A stretch of 64,000 nt of DNA from Sphaerulina vaccinii (Eukaryota > Ascomycota > Dothideomycetes > Mycosphaerellales > Mycosphaerellaceae), in assembly GCA_022570795.1 (NCBI GenBank), contig JAKUDP010000002.1, positions 2,976,001 to 3,040,000 of the forward strand. Direction: 5' to 3'. Under the pieces are notes generated by a model. That model was given only the letters and a program-made list of their open reading frames with translations. It was not told the origin of the DNA and searched no databases. Below, one piece after another: positions 34,186 through 46,983 of the stretch (position 1 is its first letter; each line of letters opens with the position of its first letter). Position numbers and translations under genes: made by a program.

Positions 34186-37100
34186 ATGGCCGACGTAGTT
34201 GGAGGAGCAACGCCAAAGGTCAATGGCCACAGCAATGGCTTTCCGAGCGCAATGGCAGCCAAATACAACCTGGCACCACATTTCATTGGCGGCAATGCGC
34301 TGCCTCAAGCACCTCCAAGCAAAGTCAAGGACTTTGTAGCAGCACACGACGGTCACACTGTCATCACAAATGTGAGTTGGAGCTGGCGATGGAGTGTACA
34401 GCCGCAGGATTGCGATTTTGCGGTGGTATGCGGCTTTAGGGCGAGGCACACGAGCTGACTTTCTCACAGGTACTGATCGCAAACAACGGTATTGCAGCTG
34501 TCAAGGAGATTCGATCTGTACGAAAATGGGCATACGAAACATTCGGCGACGAGCGTGCCATCCAGTTCACTGTGATGGCCACGCCAGAAGATTTGGGCGC
34601 CAATGCCGATTATATCAGAATGGCTGATCAGTATGTGGAAGTGCCTGGTGGCACGAACAACAACAACTACGCCAATGTGGAGCTCATTGTTGATATCGCG
34701 GAGCGTATGAATGTACAAGCTGTTTGGGCAGGATGGTAAGTGGAAGACACTACGAAGAGTTCGCTGATTTGAGAGCAACACTGACAGTCACTTGTAGGGG
34801 CCATGCATCCGAGAACCCAAAGCTGCCCGAATCCCTCGCCGCCTCGCCGAAGAAGATTGTATTCATTGGTCCTCCCGGATCTGCTATGCGATCTCTAGGT
34901 GACAAGATCTCGTCCACAATCGTCGCTCAGCACGCCAAAGTGCCTTGTATTCCGTGGTCAGGAACGGGCGTTGAGGAAGTCGAGGTTGATGACAATAACA
35001 TTGTTACCGTAAGAGACGAAATCTACAACAAGGGATGTGTCACATCATGGCAAGAAGGTCTGGAGGCTGCTCGCAAGATTGGCTTCCCAGTCATGGTCAA
35101 GGCTTCAGAAGGTGGTGGTGGTAAGGGTATTCGCAAGGTTGACGACGAGACGAACTTCGAGTCATTATACAAAGCTGCCGCCAGCGAGATTCCTGGATCG
35201 CCCATCTTCATCATGAAGCTTGCTGGAAACGCTAGACATTTGGAGGTCCAGCTTATGGCTGATCAGTACGGCAACAACATCTCGATCTTCGGCCGTGATT
35301 GTTCCGTGCAAAGGCGGCACCAGAAGATCATTGAAGAAGCCCCAGTGACGATCGCAAATGCGAAGACGTTCCAAAAGATGGCTGATGCTGCTGTATCGCT
35401 TGGACGACTGGTGGGCTATGTCTCAGCTGGAACAGTTGAGTACCTCTACTCACACGCAGACGATAAGTTCTACTTCCTGGAGTTGAATCCTCGTCTCCAG
35501 GTCGAGCATCCTACTACCGAAATGGTCTCTGGTGTCAACATTCCCGCTGCACAACTCATGATTGCCATGGGTATTCCTCTCCACCGCATCCGTGACATTC
35601 GCTTGCTCTACGGTGCGGACCCACACACTCAAACGGAAATCGACTTCAACTTCGAGAAGGCGGGCAGCGAGGGCAAACAGCGACGACCACAGCCAAAGGG
35701 TCACTGCACAGCTTGTCGAATCACATCCGAAGATCCTGGCGAGGGCTTCAAGCCCTCGTCTGGTACGATGCACGAACTGAACTTCCGATCGAGCTCGAAC
35801 GTCTGGGGTTACTTCTCCGTCGGTGCCGCCTCTGCTATCCACAACTTCTCCGATTCACAGTTCGGACACATCTTTGCATACGGCGAGAGCAGACAGGCAT
35901 CGCGGAAGCATATGGTCGTTGCATTGAAAGAGCTGAGTATCCGTGGAGATTTCAGGACAACAGTGGAGTACCTCGTGAAGCTGCTGGAGACTCCAGCTTT
36001 CGAGGACAACACTATCACCACTGGCTGGCTTGACGAGCTTATCAGCAAAAAGCTTACTGCTGAACGACCAGATCCTATGATTGCGGTCATCTGTGGTTCG
36101 GTGACCAAAGCACACGTTGCTAGCGAAGCATGTCTCGACGAGTACAAGAAGGGTTTGGACAAGGGTCAGACGCCAAGCAGAGAGATCCTGAGGACCGTGT
36201 TCCCAGTCGAATTCATCTACGAAGGCATCAAGTACAAGTTCACGGCGACACGCTCAAGCAAGGACACCTACACCCTCTTCATCAACGGCAGCAAGGCACT
36301 CGTCGGCATTCGAGCTCTGTCCGATGGCGGTCTACTCGTCCTTCTTGGTGGTCGCTCGCACAACGTCTACTGGAAGGAAGAAGTCGGAGCCATCCGCATG
36401 TCTGTCGATGGCAAGACCTGCCTGCTCGAACAGGAGAACGACCCTACGCAGCTTCGTACTCCATCACCTGGCAAGCTTGTGAAGTACACAATTGAGAATG
36501 GAGAGCACATCAAGAAAGGCCAAGCTTTTGCGGAAGTCGAGGTGATGAAGATGTACATGCCTCTTATCGCGCAAGAAGACGGCATTGTCAATCTCATCAA
36601 GCAGCCAGGTGCCACACTCGCTGCTGGTGACATCCTGGGTGTGCTCCAACTCGACGACCCGACCAAGGTCAAGAGCGCTCAGCCATTCCTTGGTCAGCTT
36701 CCAGAAATGGGAACGCCAGTTGTGCTCGGATCCAAGCCACCGCAAAGATATGTGTTCCTGCGCAGTGTCATTGAGTCTATCCTCCAGGGTTTCGATAACT
36801 CCGTGATCATGAAGTCGACGCTCAACGAGCTGATTTCCGTGCTACAAGACCCAGAGCTGCCCTACGGAGACTGGACTTCGCAAGCATCTGCGCTGCACTC
36901 TCGCATGCCACAGAAATTGGACGCTGCTTTTGAGGATCTTGTGAAGCGCGCTCACGCACGCAAGTCAGAATTCCCTGCCAAACAACTAGGAAAGACGTTC
37001 GACCGCTTCTTGGCTGAGATGTCTCCTGGTGACGCGCAGCTTCTTCGTGCACAGCTCACTCCTCTGACTGACATCCTCCACAAGTACAACGACGGGTTGA

Positions 37101-40100
37101 AGGCACACGAGTTCCAGGTCATCAGCGAACTGCTTCAGCAGTACTACGATGTTGAGAGCATCTTCTCTGCGCGCCAGAATCGCGACGAGGAAGTTGTTCT
37201 GCAGCTTCGTGACGCCAATAGAGAGAAGACTGCCGATGTTGTGCTCACCGTTCTCTCACACACTCGTGCGAGCGCGAAGAACTCTCTGCTCATGGAGATC
37301 CTTCAGAAGTACCGACCAAACCAGCCTGGCGTTGGGAACGTGGCCAAGTATCTGCGTCCGTCGCTCCAAAAGCTTGCTGAGCTCGAAGGCCGTGCTACTG
37401 CAAAGGTCGCTCTTAAGGCTCGTGAGCTCCTCATCCAGTGCGCCATGCCTTCTCTTGAAGAGCGCACAGCACAGATGGAGCACATCCTCCGATCTGCTGT
37501 CCTTGAGTCGAGGTATGGCGAGAGTGGTTGGGAGCACAGAGAGCCAAACTTCGAGGTCATCAAGGAAGTGGTGGATTCCAAGTACACCGTCTTCGACGTT
37601 CTACCACAGTTCTTCGGTCACCAGGATCCTTGGGTCTCGCTTGCTGCGCTTGAAGTCTATACTCGCCGCGCGTACCGGGCCTACCAGCTCAAGACGATTG
37701 ACTACTTGGCCGAGGGAGATGCTCCTTTCGTTCTTGCTTGGGACTTCGCCCTTAGGAAGGTCGGAGAAGCCGAGTTCGGACTACCAGTCGAGTCCTCACA
37801 TCCATCAACCCCAGGCACGCCTGCCGAAGGTTTCAGCCGCGTCCACTCAATCAGTGACATGAGCTACATTGGCCGTCAGGCCGGTCAGACTGAGCCAAAC
37901 CGCCGCGGTGCGGTTGTGCCTGTCCAATTCATCGACGAGGCCGATGAAGCCTTGATGAAGGCACTCGAAGCTTTCCCAGTGGCAAAGGGTGCAAAGAGCA
38001 GAGCTGACCAGGGCGGTCTTATGGCTGATCTCTCGAAGAGGCGTGCACCACTGAACGCCGCGCCAGAGAACCCAGCTGAAGAGCTCACTGCCGTCTGCAA
38101 CGTCGCAGTTCGTGACGCTGAGAGCATTGACGACAAGGACATTCTCTCGCGTCTTCTACCAATCGTTAAGGAGTACAAGGACGAGCTCCTCGCTCGTCGC
38201 GTACGTCGGTTGACATTCATCTGCGGTCACAAAGATGGCACATACCCAGGCTACTACACCTTCCGTGGCCCGGTCTACGAGGAAGACACCTCAATTCGTC
38301 ACATTGAGCCCGCTCTCGCCTTCCAGCTGGAACTCGGACGTCTTGCGAAGTTCAACATCAGACCAGTCTTCACCGAGAACCGCAACATTCACATGTACGA
38401 GGCTATTGGGAAGGGCGCTGAGACCGACAAGCGCTACTTCACAAGAGCCACTGTCAGGCCAGGTCAGCTTCGCGACGAAATGCCTACAGCTGAGTACATG
38501 ATTTCTGAGGCTGATCGCTTGATGACTGACATCCTCGATGCTATGGAAATCGTGGGCAACCAGGGTTCCGACATGAACCACATCTTCATCAACTTCTCAG
38601 CTGTCTTCCCTCTCGACCCCAAGGAAGTCGAAGATGCGCTTGGAAACTTCCTCGATCGCTTCGGTCGCCGTGCTTGGAGACTGCGAGTCACTGGCGCTGA
38701 AATTCGTTTGGTCTGCACAAACCCACAGACAGGCGCACCATACCCAATGCGTGTCAACATTACGAACACATCTGGCTATATCGTTCAGGTCGAGCTCTAT
38801 GAAGAGCGCAAGTCTGAGAAGACTAACGAGTGGCTCTTCCACTCGATCGGCGGCACCACCAAGATCGGCTCCATGCACTTGCGCCCAGTCAGCACTCCTT
38901 ACGAGACGAAGGGTGCACTGCAGCCAAAGCGTTACAAGGCTCATATCATGGGAACTCAATACGTTTATGATTTCCCAGAGCTCTTCCGCCAGGCTATTGA
39001 GAACTCGTGGAACGCGATCGTTGCCCAACATCCAGCGATGCGCGACAAGCAGCCTGTCAAGGGCGAGTGCATTGAGTACAATGAGCTTGTCATTGACGAC
39101 TCCGACAACCTTGCAGAGGTGAATCGCGAACCGGGTGCTAACAACATCGGCATGGTCGGCTGGCTCATTACTGCAAAGACTCCTGAATACCCACGTGGAC
39201 GACGCTTCATCATAATCGCCAACGACATCACTCATAAGATCGGCTCATTCGGTCCACAAGAGGATCGCTTCTTCCACAAGTGCTCTGAGCTGGCTCGTAA
39301 GCTTGGCATTCCACGTCTCTACTTGTCGGCCAACTCTGGTGCGCGCATTGGTATGGCCGAGGAGCTCATCCCACACTTCTCTGTTGCCTGGAAGGACCCA
39401 AGCAGGCAAGAGTCTGGCTTCGATTATCTGTACTTGACCCCTGAGAAGAAGGCTCGATTTGAGGATGGCGCTCTCAAGCACGTCCTCACTGAGCAAATTA
39501 CCGTTGGCAATGAGGTCCGCCACAAGATCACTACGATTGTCGGTGCTGAAGATGGTCTCGGTGTTGAGTGTTTGAAGGGCTCTGGACTCATTGCTGGAGA
39601 GACGTCGCGCGCGTACGAGGACATCTTCACCTGCACTTTGGTTACATGCCGATCCGTTGGTATTGGCGCCTACCTTGTTCGTCTTGGACAGCGTGCTATC
39701 CAGATCGAAGGTCAGCCAATCATTCTTACTGGTGCGCCGGCCATCAACAAACTGCTGGGCCGCGAGGTCTACACCTCCAACCTGCAACTTGGTGGCACTC
39801 AAATCATGTACAAGAATGGTGTATCACACATGACTGCCAGCGACGACTTCGAGGGAGTGTCCAAGATGGTCAAGTGGCTGTCGTTCGTTCCCGAGAAGAA
39901 GGGTGCGCCAGTGCCCATCTCACCATCGGCCGACACTTGGGATCGTGAGATCTCCTTCTTCCCGCCACAGAAGGCACCATACGACGTGCGCCACCTCATC
40001 GCAGGTCAAGACACAGATGAGGGCTTCAAGGCAGGACTCTTCGACAAGGGCTCGTTCGAAGAGGCTCTCGGCGGCTGGGCTCGCACCGTTGTTGTTGGTC

Positions 40101-41173
40101 GTGCCCGCCTAGGTGGCATACCAGTTGGTGTCATTGGTGTCGAGACACGATCTGTGGAGAACGTCACACCTGCTGATCCAGCCAACCCTGACTCGATCGA
40201 ACAAGTCACGAACGAGGCAGGTGGTGTCTGGTACCCGAACAGTGCTTTCAAGACTGCCCAAGCTATCCGGGACTTCAACAACGGTGAGCAACTGCCACTC
40301 ATGATCCTTGCCAACTGGCGTGGTTTCTCGGGAGGTCAACGCGACATGTACAACGAGGTCCTCAAATACGGGTCCTACATTGTCGATGCTCTCGTCAAGT
40401 ATGAGCAGCCTGTGTTCGTCTACATTCCACCATTTGGCGAGCTTCGTGGTGGTTCATGGGTGGTGGTGGACCCTACCATCAACCCAGAGATGATGGAGAT
40501 GTACGCCGACGAAGATGCCCGTGGTGGTGTTCTCGAGCCAGAGGGGATCGTTGGCATCAAGTACCGCAAGGAACGCCAGCTCGAGACCATGGCTCGTCTG
40601 GACCCAGAGTACGCTGAGCTCAAGCGACAGATCGTGGATAAGAGTCTGTCTGCCGAGCAGCAGAATGCGATCCGCAAGAAGATGACCGAGCGCGAAGAGA
40701 AACTTCTGCCAGTATACCTGCAGATCTCTCTGCAATACGCTGACCTCCACGACCGTGCAGGCCGCATGAAGGCCAAGGACGCTATTCGCATGCCATTGGT
40801 CTGGGCGCAAGCTCGTCGCTTCTTCTACTGGCGTCTTCGCCGTCGTCTGAACGAAGAGTACGTAGTGAAGCGTATCGCTACCTCGCAGTCCAGGGAGCTG
40901 GTGAACAGGAAAACCAGCCTACAGACTCTCGAATCGTGGTCAGCTCTACCAAACTACTACACGGACGACCAGGCAGTTGCTGTTTGGCTGGAGGAGAATC
41001 GCAAAGTGGTCGCTGACAAGATTGACGCATTGAAGACTGAGGCAATCGCGTATGATGTTGCTGCTTTGATGCGCAGTCACAAGAGTGGAGGGTTGAAGGG
41101 TGTTGCCCAGGTGCTTAGCATGTTACCTGTTGAAGAGAAGGAAGAAGTACTGAAGTGGCTGGCAAAGTCATAG
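34186..41173 (+). CDS. ACC1: acetyl-CoA carboxylase, multidomain cytosolic
   Basis: Three exons (34186-34371, 34470-34735, 34798-41173) encode 2275 residues, the usual fungal length. The enzyme makes malonyl-CoA from acetyl-CoA, bicarbonate and ATP, the committed step of fatty-acid synthesis. The biotin carboxylase domain spans residues ~60-570, with KWAYETFGDERAI, the ATP-grasp loop EGGGGKGIRK and ELNPRLQVEHP. The biotin carboxyl-carrier segment has VEVMKMYMPL, with the biotinylated Lys at residue 735. A long central region (~800-1500) follows. The carboxyltransferase domains come last: the N-half has LSANSGARIGMAEEL and GLGVECLKGSGLIAGETS, the C-half has ANWRGFSGGQRDM and ELRGGSWVVVDP. No organelle-targeting sequence is visible, so it is the cytosolic form. 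All catalytic blocks look intact. Confidence 0.98.
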
Positions 41174-42055
41174 AGTGTCAGCTATCTCTCTGTGATTGTC
41201 AGGCGTTCATTTGCGACGGCGTTTCACTCGGGTTCCACGTGAAGACGGCTGCTGTGATATAGATGCATATAGTATGCTGTACAGTTCTTACTTGTCTTGA
41301 CTATCTTGCCTCTTCTCTTCTTGGCTCTTCTCTTCTTGCTGTCTTGTGTTGTTGGCCATCAAACGTTCACTTAAGTCGTCCAAGAAAGCCAGCCAAGTGT
41401 TGATCTGCGAGCTCGAGGTTGATTTGGGAACAGAGCTGGAGTCTGGTCTAGAGCTCGACCCTATTGTCTTGTCCTTGTAGAGTCGTGAGTCACTATCTTC
41501 CGTGCATGCTGTTGTTTCATCAAAATCTTACTTCTGGTGGGCTTGCTTTTGAATCGTTCTTCTTCGAAGAGCTCATGTTGACTTCGATGCGCCGACAACA
41601 TTTGACGTGATGATGGTGGCTCGGCTCAGCGTAAGCCTGAAGTCGTTCTTGCAAAGACATTCAGTTCATGAATACTGACCATGAAGGTGGACATAACATA
41701 GCCGAACGTATATCGCATAGTCACTACCAGCTAACCCAAACTAAGTTCGTTGCTATCCCTCTGCTATTCGTGGAGCGCAACTAAGCTACTTCGCTTAGCC
41801 TCGCATTCGACCGTATACTTCCTGTAGCCAAGCCGAAGAACCATACACATATCGAACATCGCACATCGCACATACACACAGTCTAGGCATTCAACGCTCC
41901 GCGTTCTGCTTCCTTACATTGGCCTCGGCATCCCAGAGACACTCATGGGAACACATGCTCAGTATGGCATTGAGAACTCCCAGCATCGTACAGTACTCCG
42001 CCTAATCTGATCAGCAATAAATTCAGACAAACAAGCATAGCAGTCAGTCAATCTA
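41174..42055. other. ACC1 3' flank and spacer
   Basis: No coding signal. It contains short imperfect repeats, such as two adjacent TCTTCTCTTCTTG copies near 41310-41340 and ATCGCACAT repeats near 41855-41875. Confidence 0.5.
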
Positions 42056-42510
42056 CTACTCACTTTCAACCTCCAAATCCTTCGACGGCGACCTAATAAC
42101 ATCTCTTCCCGCCAAATCTCCAGTGAGAGCATAATCGCAAGCATTCTCAGCATCACCACCAGAAGATGCAGCCGTGCCCCAAATGTCAATGAGCCAGTTT
42201 CCTGTGCTCCAGTCGTCGGTACACGCGGCGCAGTAGTCCTCGTGTCTGAGATACTTCTTGAGGTAAGGGCTGTAGATAATCTCGCATTGATCGAATTCGC
42301 CACTAGCGGAGGCGAAGGTCAACGGAGAGCCGTAGGAGCCATCTCCTCCAGCTGCGTAGCCTCGACCGCAGTCATAGGCGATTGCGTTGAAGGAGGATCG
42401 TTGTTTGGCCAGCCGTAGAAGGTGTGTTTGACGTTGCTGACTGTGGTCACAGCTAGGGTCGGGGTGAGGAAGGCTGTAAGGGCCATGGTGATGGCGTATG
42501 TTTGCTTCAT
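42056..42510 (-). pseudogene. small secreted protein gene with a frameshift
   Basis: The start at 42510 gives a strong signal peptide (MKQTYAITMALTAFLTPTLA) and then VKHTFYGWPNNDPPS. At about 42388-42395 the frame breaks: the original frame stops at 42319, but the next frame continues with NAIAYDCGRGYAAGGDGSYG, then FDQCEIIYSPYLKKYLRHED and YCAACTDDW...WLIDIWG, ending at 42056. The joined product (~150 residues, Cys-containing) looks like a small fungal secreted family that I recognise only by pattern (HTFYG-x-P-x-NDPP, CEI-Y-SPYLKKYLR-x-EDYC). No function is known to me. A one-base sequencing or assembly error is a real alternative to a pseudogene. Confidence 0.65.
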
Positions 42511-43448
42511 ATTGGAGTGCTGGTCGAAGGCCAAAATTCTAGTGGGCGTGAGCCAATGCTTCCCAGACGTGAAGGTATTAGGATGGAGTTGTGCTCTGAC
42601 TGTTGCGGGTATATGTATCTCAGCATCAGGCTGCAGTCCTTTTCCAACGTCGCTTGTGATGCATTGACCTCCTTGTCCTAGCTGAATATCTCAGCCTCAG
42701 CTTGGAAGCACACGCGGCCTCCTGTGTGTGACGGTGATACTAGCAAGACATACTGCAGGCTCAAACGCACTGACTCCGGAATCACGTATGACAGGCTGAG
42801 CTTCTAAGAGTCGGCGGCCTCTTGCGCACGAAAGTACTGCCAGCAAGGAAATCTCCACTATGCCACATCATGATTTGACGTAGTAGTTCGCTCTGTTATT
42901 GGCATAACGCTGCGCAATGTGACGACCTAAACGAAGATGGTCCTGGCAGAAAGCGGTGACTTCGATTCCCTGCGGACTCGTGACCAGCAAGCAAGTGGAT
43001 TTGATCATTATCATTGTTGTTGAGATCTGAGCGTCTTGACAGCGCTGTGTTGCGTTGATCGGCTTGTTTGTCTTAGCAACCATCGTACATGCTTCTCGGA
43101 TTGGAGTCTCTAGTCCGCAATGCCCTCCAATCCATGAGTGTGAAGTATGCAGTTCGTGCATCGATCATGTCACCCTTGACCCACCGAGCGATGCAGATGA
43201 GCACTGGTGAGGCCGTTCGTGCAATTGTCGGGGTATGCTAGCTTAGATGCACTTGTGGATATGGTCGCGCACCGCCATGGCGATCTTCGCCAGATTGAGA
43301 GCCCTGTCGATTGTATAGCCTTGCTGTCGAAACTTCGTAGGCGATGCTGAGATGAACACAAGGGCACGAGCGAAGCTTTGCAAGACATCTCGTCGACATT
43401 CGCACAGGTCGTCTGATAAGTCGCATCTTTCAGCTCTTTCGGAGTGTC
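42511..43448. other. spacer, no supported gene
   Basis: It holds the promoter of the frameshifted secreted gene on one side and that of the membrane protein on the other. The small frames between 42868 and 43461 on the minus strand are not protein-like. Confidence 0.5.
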
Positions 43449-44236
43449 ATGCGTTCTCAACTTGTCCTAGAATCCTCAACAATGCTTTTCTGCTTCGCGA
43501 TTTTGTGCCTCTTTGGCTTGGCCTCGACCACTCAGATCGCAACGTTCTCGGACGACCAATGCAAGGACTCGTATCGGACTATCACTGGTTCCAATGGCTA
43601 TCCGAACGGAACCTGCACGTCGTTGACTGGTATGGGCAACTATACCAGCTTCCAAGTGGTCGAGAAAGATCCAGGATGCAGTGGTAAGTGGAATTCCTCG
43701 ATGGACAGCGTATCGAGAAGTCGCAGAAGGTTGAGCAGCTGTACTTACGCACCGCTGCAGTGACAAGCTATGGCCCAGATGCAACGAACCAGCCTTGTTC
43801 AGCCACCATTGATACAGGTCTGCAGTTCGCGGAGCTGGCGACATGCTATAATTCCACCCGGAAATATTACGGCATCGATGCTTGCACAAACCCGAATTTG
43901 TTGTCGACAACTATCACCAGTGCAACCGCCACAGCCATTGCTCAGAGCAAGCCGCATCTAGCACCTGGTGCTATTGCAGGTGCAGCGATTGGAAGTGTCG
44001 TAGGAGCAGCAGTGCTTCTCACTGCTGTGCTTTACATGCTCTGGGATTGGCGCCGACGACCAGGGCGCCTCGAGAGCCTGCCAAACATCAACATATCGGA
44101 GCCGTTGATGATGGAGAAAGATTCGAACCCATCGGCGCATGAGCTGGCTTCAAGAGACGCGCCGGTAGAGCTGTTCACAGGCACGGATGTGGCTCATGAA
44201 CTGGCTGCTCCGAGGGGCATAGAAGTTGGCCATTGA
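43449..44236 (+). CDS. type I membrane protein with short secreted ectodomain
   Basis: Two exons (43449-43683, 43761-44236) encode 236 residues. The N-terminus is hydrophobic (MLFCFAILCLFGLASTTQIATF), with the signal cleavage likely near ASTTQ; the preceding residues up to an internal Met suggest the start may be at the second ATG. The ectodomain (~110 residues) has paired Cys and several N-x-T/S sites (NGTC, NYTS, NSTR). One transmembrane helix (AIAGAAIGSVVGAAVLLTAV) is followed by a basic stop-transfer WRRRPGR and a ~60-residue cytoplasmic tail ending GIEVGH. The layout resembles fungal surface sensors or anchors, but it lacks the long Ser/Thr stalk of Wsc proteins. No family is recognised. 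Confidence 0.75.
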
Positions 44237-44466
44237 TGACTGCCTCATGTTCTTGTATGGAGAATGGTGTCGCGGAGAAGAAGAAGAGTGTCTTGAGATT
44301 CTTGTTTCTGTGGCGTGATCATTTGGGAAGAATCGTATTGAGGCCCCCCTTAGTAGCTGACAAATGAATGCCCCAGTTCGATATGACCTAATACTCTTTC
44401 AACAATGCCTGGCGCCGATCTGTTTCTCTTAGTCGTGCACGTGTCTCAGTAAAGTCTGGCAGCGAT

Positions 44467-46047
44467 ATGAGTGCGCCACGAGCTTTGCGCTGCTTGACGA
44501 GGGCGCCCATATTACGAAAGGCCTCAACATGTAAAGCCGTACGAAGAGCACCGATCCGACAGATCCACCACGAGACGTCGAAGAGTGCGCAAGCATTCGC
44601 CAACCAGCCCATACAGGACGACTTGCCCGCTGGATCCTCCATCTCTAACCCGCAGCAGCTGTCCTTCCCATGCCTCGACAATGCAGAAGACCGCACGCGC
44701 CAGCTCTCCAACAAGCGTTCGCTATCAGGTCCCGAACCTTCCTACACCAGCGGCAAGCACGAGACATTTCACTCTGACGAGCCCATTCTGCTCGACTGGG
44801 GCGGCGTGCTACCTTCCTACGACATCGCCTGGGAAGCGTGGGGCACGCTGAACGCAGACAAGAGCAATGCCATCCTGCTTCACACTGGCTTGTCGGCGAG
44901 CAGCCACGCTCACAGCACAGAAGCCAATCCCAAGCCAGGCTGGTGGGAAAAGTTCATTGGCTCGGGAGCACCATTGGACACAGACAAGTACTTTGTCATA
45001 TGCACCAACGTGATTGGAGGCTGCTATGGAAGTACTGGGCCCAGCAGCATCAATCCTGCAACTGGCGAGCATTATGGCACGAGTTTCCCGATTCTCACTG
45101 TGCAAGATATGGTCAGGGCACAATTGGGCTTGTTGGATGCCATGGGCATTGAAAAGCTGTATGCGAGTGTGGGAAATAGCATGGGAGGCATGCAATCTCT
45201 TGCGCTTGGTGTATTGAACAACGAGCGCGTGGGCAGGATTGTGTCAGTATCTGGTTGCGCAAGGAGCACGCCTTCGAGTGTGGCCATGCGGCATTGTCAG
45301 AGACAGGTGCTGATGAATGACCCGGCATGGGCGAAGACGCGAGGCAACTATTACAAGAGCATACCACCGCACACGGGCATGAAACTTGCTCGAGAAATCG
45401 CTACCATCACTTATCGGTCCGGACCAGAATGGGAGAAGCGCTTCGGCAGACAGCGAGCAGATCCGAGCAAACCACCAGCGCTGTGTCCAGACTTTCTCAT
45501 CGAGACCTACTTAGATCACGCTGGCGAGAAGTGGTGCCTTGAATACGATGCAAACAGTCTGCTCTATGTCAGCAAAGCAATGGACCTCTTTGATCTTGGC
45601 AAAGAGCTACAGGATGCCACCGCACACCGAAGGACCGAGAACGCAGGCAAGCTGAAGCATGGTCTTAAGGAGACACAAGCACAGCAAGACCGATGCGTAC
45701 TTAGCATACCCGATGAGCCATACGAGGAGCAAGAGTCATCTGCTGATATCATGGCTGCCTCGAACTCCGATGCCACAAAAGCCAGCCAGTCATCTTCAGG
45801 ACCACCAGAGGACCTCGTGAGAGGACTTGCTCCATTACGCGACATTCCAACGCTGGTGGTTGGCGTCGCATCTGATATCTTGTTCCCAGCATGGCAACAG
45901 CGCGAGATCGCAGAAGCACTTAGACGAGTTGGAAACCGCAGCGTATCGCATGCGGAGCTTGGTGAAGATCGATCTTTGTTTGGTCACGATACGTTCTTGC
46001 TAGACCTGGAAGGCGTAGGCGGAGAGATCAAGCGCTTCTTGGGATGA
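44467..46047 (+). CDS. serine O-acyltransferase, MetX/CysA-type alpha/beta hydrolase, mitochondrial
   Basis: A single frame of 526 residues. The first ~40 residues are rich in Arg and lack acidic residues (MSAPRALRCLTRAPILRKAS...), a mitochondrial targeting pattern. The alpha/beta-hydrolase core has the nucleophile elbow VGNSMGG (Ser 238), the Asp in VGVASDILFP and the His in LFGHDTFLLD. PKPGWWEKFIGSG and GCYGSTGPSSINP are typical of the serine-specific branch (Aspergillus CysA, fission yeast Cys2) rather than homoserine acetyltransferase Met2. That branch activates serine for cysteine synthesis. A hydrophilic insertion (~residues 385-455: ETQAQQDR..., SSADIMAASNSDATK) is low-complexity. Homoserine O-acetyltransferase is the alternative reading. 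Confidence 0.88.
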   Translation: MSAPRALRCLTRAPILRKASTCKAVRRAPIRQIHHETSKSAQAFANQPIQDDLPAGSSISNPQQLSFPCLDNAEDRTRQLSNKRSLSGPEPSYTSGKHETFHSDEPILLDWGGVLPSYDIAWEAWGTLNADKSNAILLHTGLSASSHAHSTEANPKPGWWEKFIGSGAPLDTDKYFVICTNVIGGCYGSTGPSSINPATGEHYGTSFPILTVQDMVRAQLGLLDAMGIEKLYASVGNSMGGMQSLALGVLNNERVGRIVSVSGCARSTPSSVAMRHCQRQVLMNDPAWAKTRGNYYKSIPPHTGMKLAREIATITYRSGPEWEKRFGRQRADPSKPPALCPDFLIETYLDHAGEKWCLEYDANSLLYVSKAMDLFDLGKELQDATAHRRTENAGKLKHGLKETQAQQDRCVLSIPDEPYEEQESSADIMAASNSDATKASQSSSGPPEDLVRGLAPLRDIPTLVVGVASDILFPAWQQREIAEALRRVGNRSVSHAELGEDRSLFGHDTFLLDLEGVGGEIKRFLG

Positions 46048-46266
46048 GCTACTCGCCGTGGATGTCACACTTCCCTGTACTAAGGCAGCGAGGCTGCACA
46101 CCACAATCTCCATTCTGCCACTCTTATGACGGCCCCCGCCTTGCTCTTCTTAGGAGTGCTCGCTGCTTATAGTGGCACCGACACCGTGGAGTCAACTGCT
46201 TCTCGAGACCACACGAGCCCAACAGTCCACCGAAGTGTGGTCTGGAGAGCCCGGGCAACAGCTCGT

Positions 46267-46321
46267 TCATCGCAGAGATGCTTTGACTAGCATCGTGGAG
46301 TCGGTCATCGCAGAGATGCTT
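46267..46321. repeat. spaced 17-bp direct repeat
   Basis: TCATCGCAGAGATGCTT occurs at 46267-46283 and again at 46305-46321, both in the same orientation. Confidence 0.85.
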
Positions 46322-46975
46322 ATGCGGACGTCAGCTTCGTGATTCGGAATTGATTGATCGGAATTGATTAATATTGATTGAACTTGACCAGACATTTCAA
46401 GATGCCGAAAGCCTGCGCCAGAAAGCGCCGATGACTAACGAACATCGCAACATCTCTCCGAAGGAAAGGCACACGACATCTTCAAGCTGGTCACTGATCT
46501 GTGGCGATCGGGCCGCGCTGATGCTCCATGTCTAATAATAACAGATCACTGCCATCGCCCTGGTCGAAATACAAGGACTCATTGTCGGAATCGGACAAAT
46601 TTCTGGTTGGATACCCTAGCTTTTGGATCAGACACAGCTTCTAGAAGATCGACTAAGCCACCGCTGCCTCTGGGCTACTGCCTTTGTCGACTAGATCGCT
46701 GGTCGCCTCGTTTCACTCGGTATATTCGTGGCCGTGCACATCACGTGAAGAGCCTAAGCCGTCCCTTTGCAGGAATGTAGCCCGCCAAACACTTTCTGAA
46801 GCCTCTTCACAGCTCGTATTCGTGCAATTAGAGCGCTTGGACAAGGCTAGGGTGCCTGCGTAGGACCGAGACTCGAGATCGCTCAGTAGCGTGAAGTTGC
46901 CGAAGCATCGATCTCGTCTGGTCAGTGAGGCTTGGGATGCCTAGAATGGCGAGAATCACAGCGAGCGGTTGGCTG

Positions 46976-46983
46976 TATATATT
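46976..46983 (+). promoter_or_regulatory. TATA-like element upstream of the repeat precursor
   Basis: TATATATT lies about 200 bases upstream of the ATG at 47182, a plausible core promoter position for a strongly induced fungal secreted-protein gene. The assignment is by position and sequence only. Confidence 0.3.

Noticed and set aside
37149..37862. 237-codon frame inside ACC1
   Set aside because: Out-of-frame shadow of a highly conserved coding region.
42930..42990. tRNA-like B-box resemblance (GACTTCGATTCCC)
   Set aside because: No matching A-box or cloverleaf could be folded around it.
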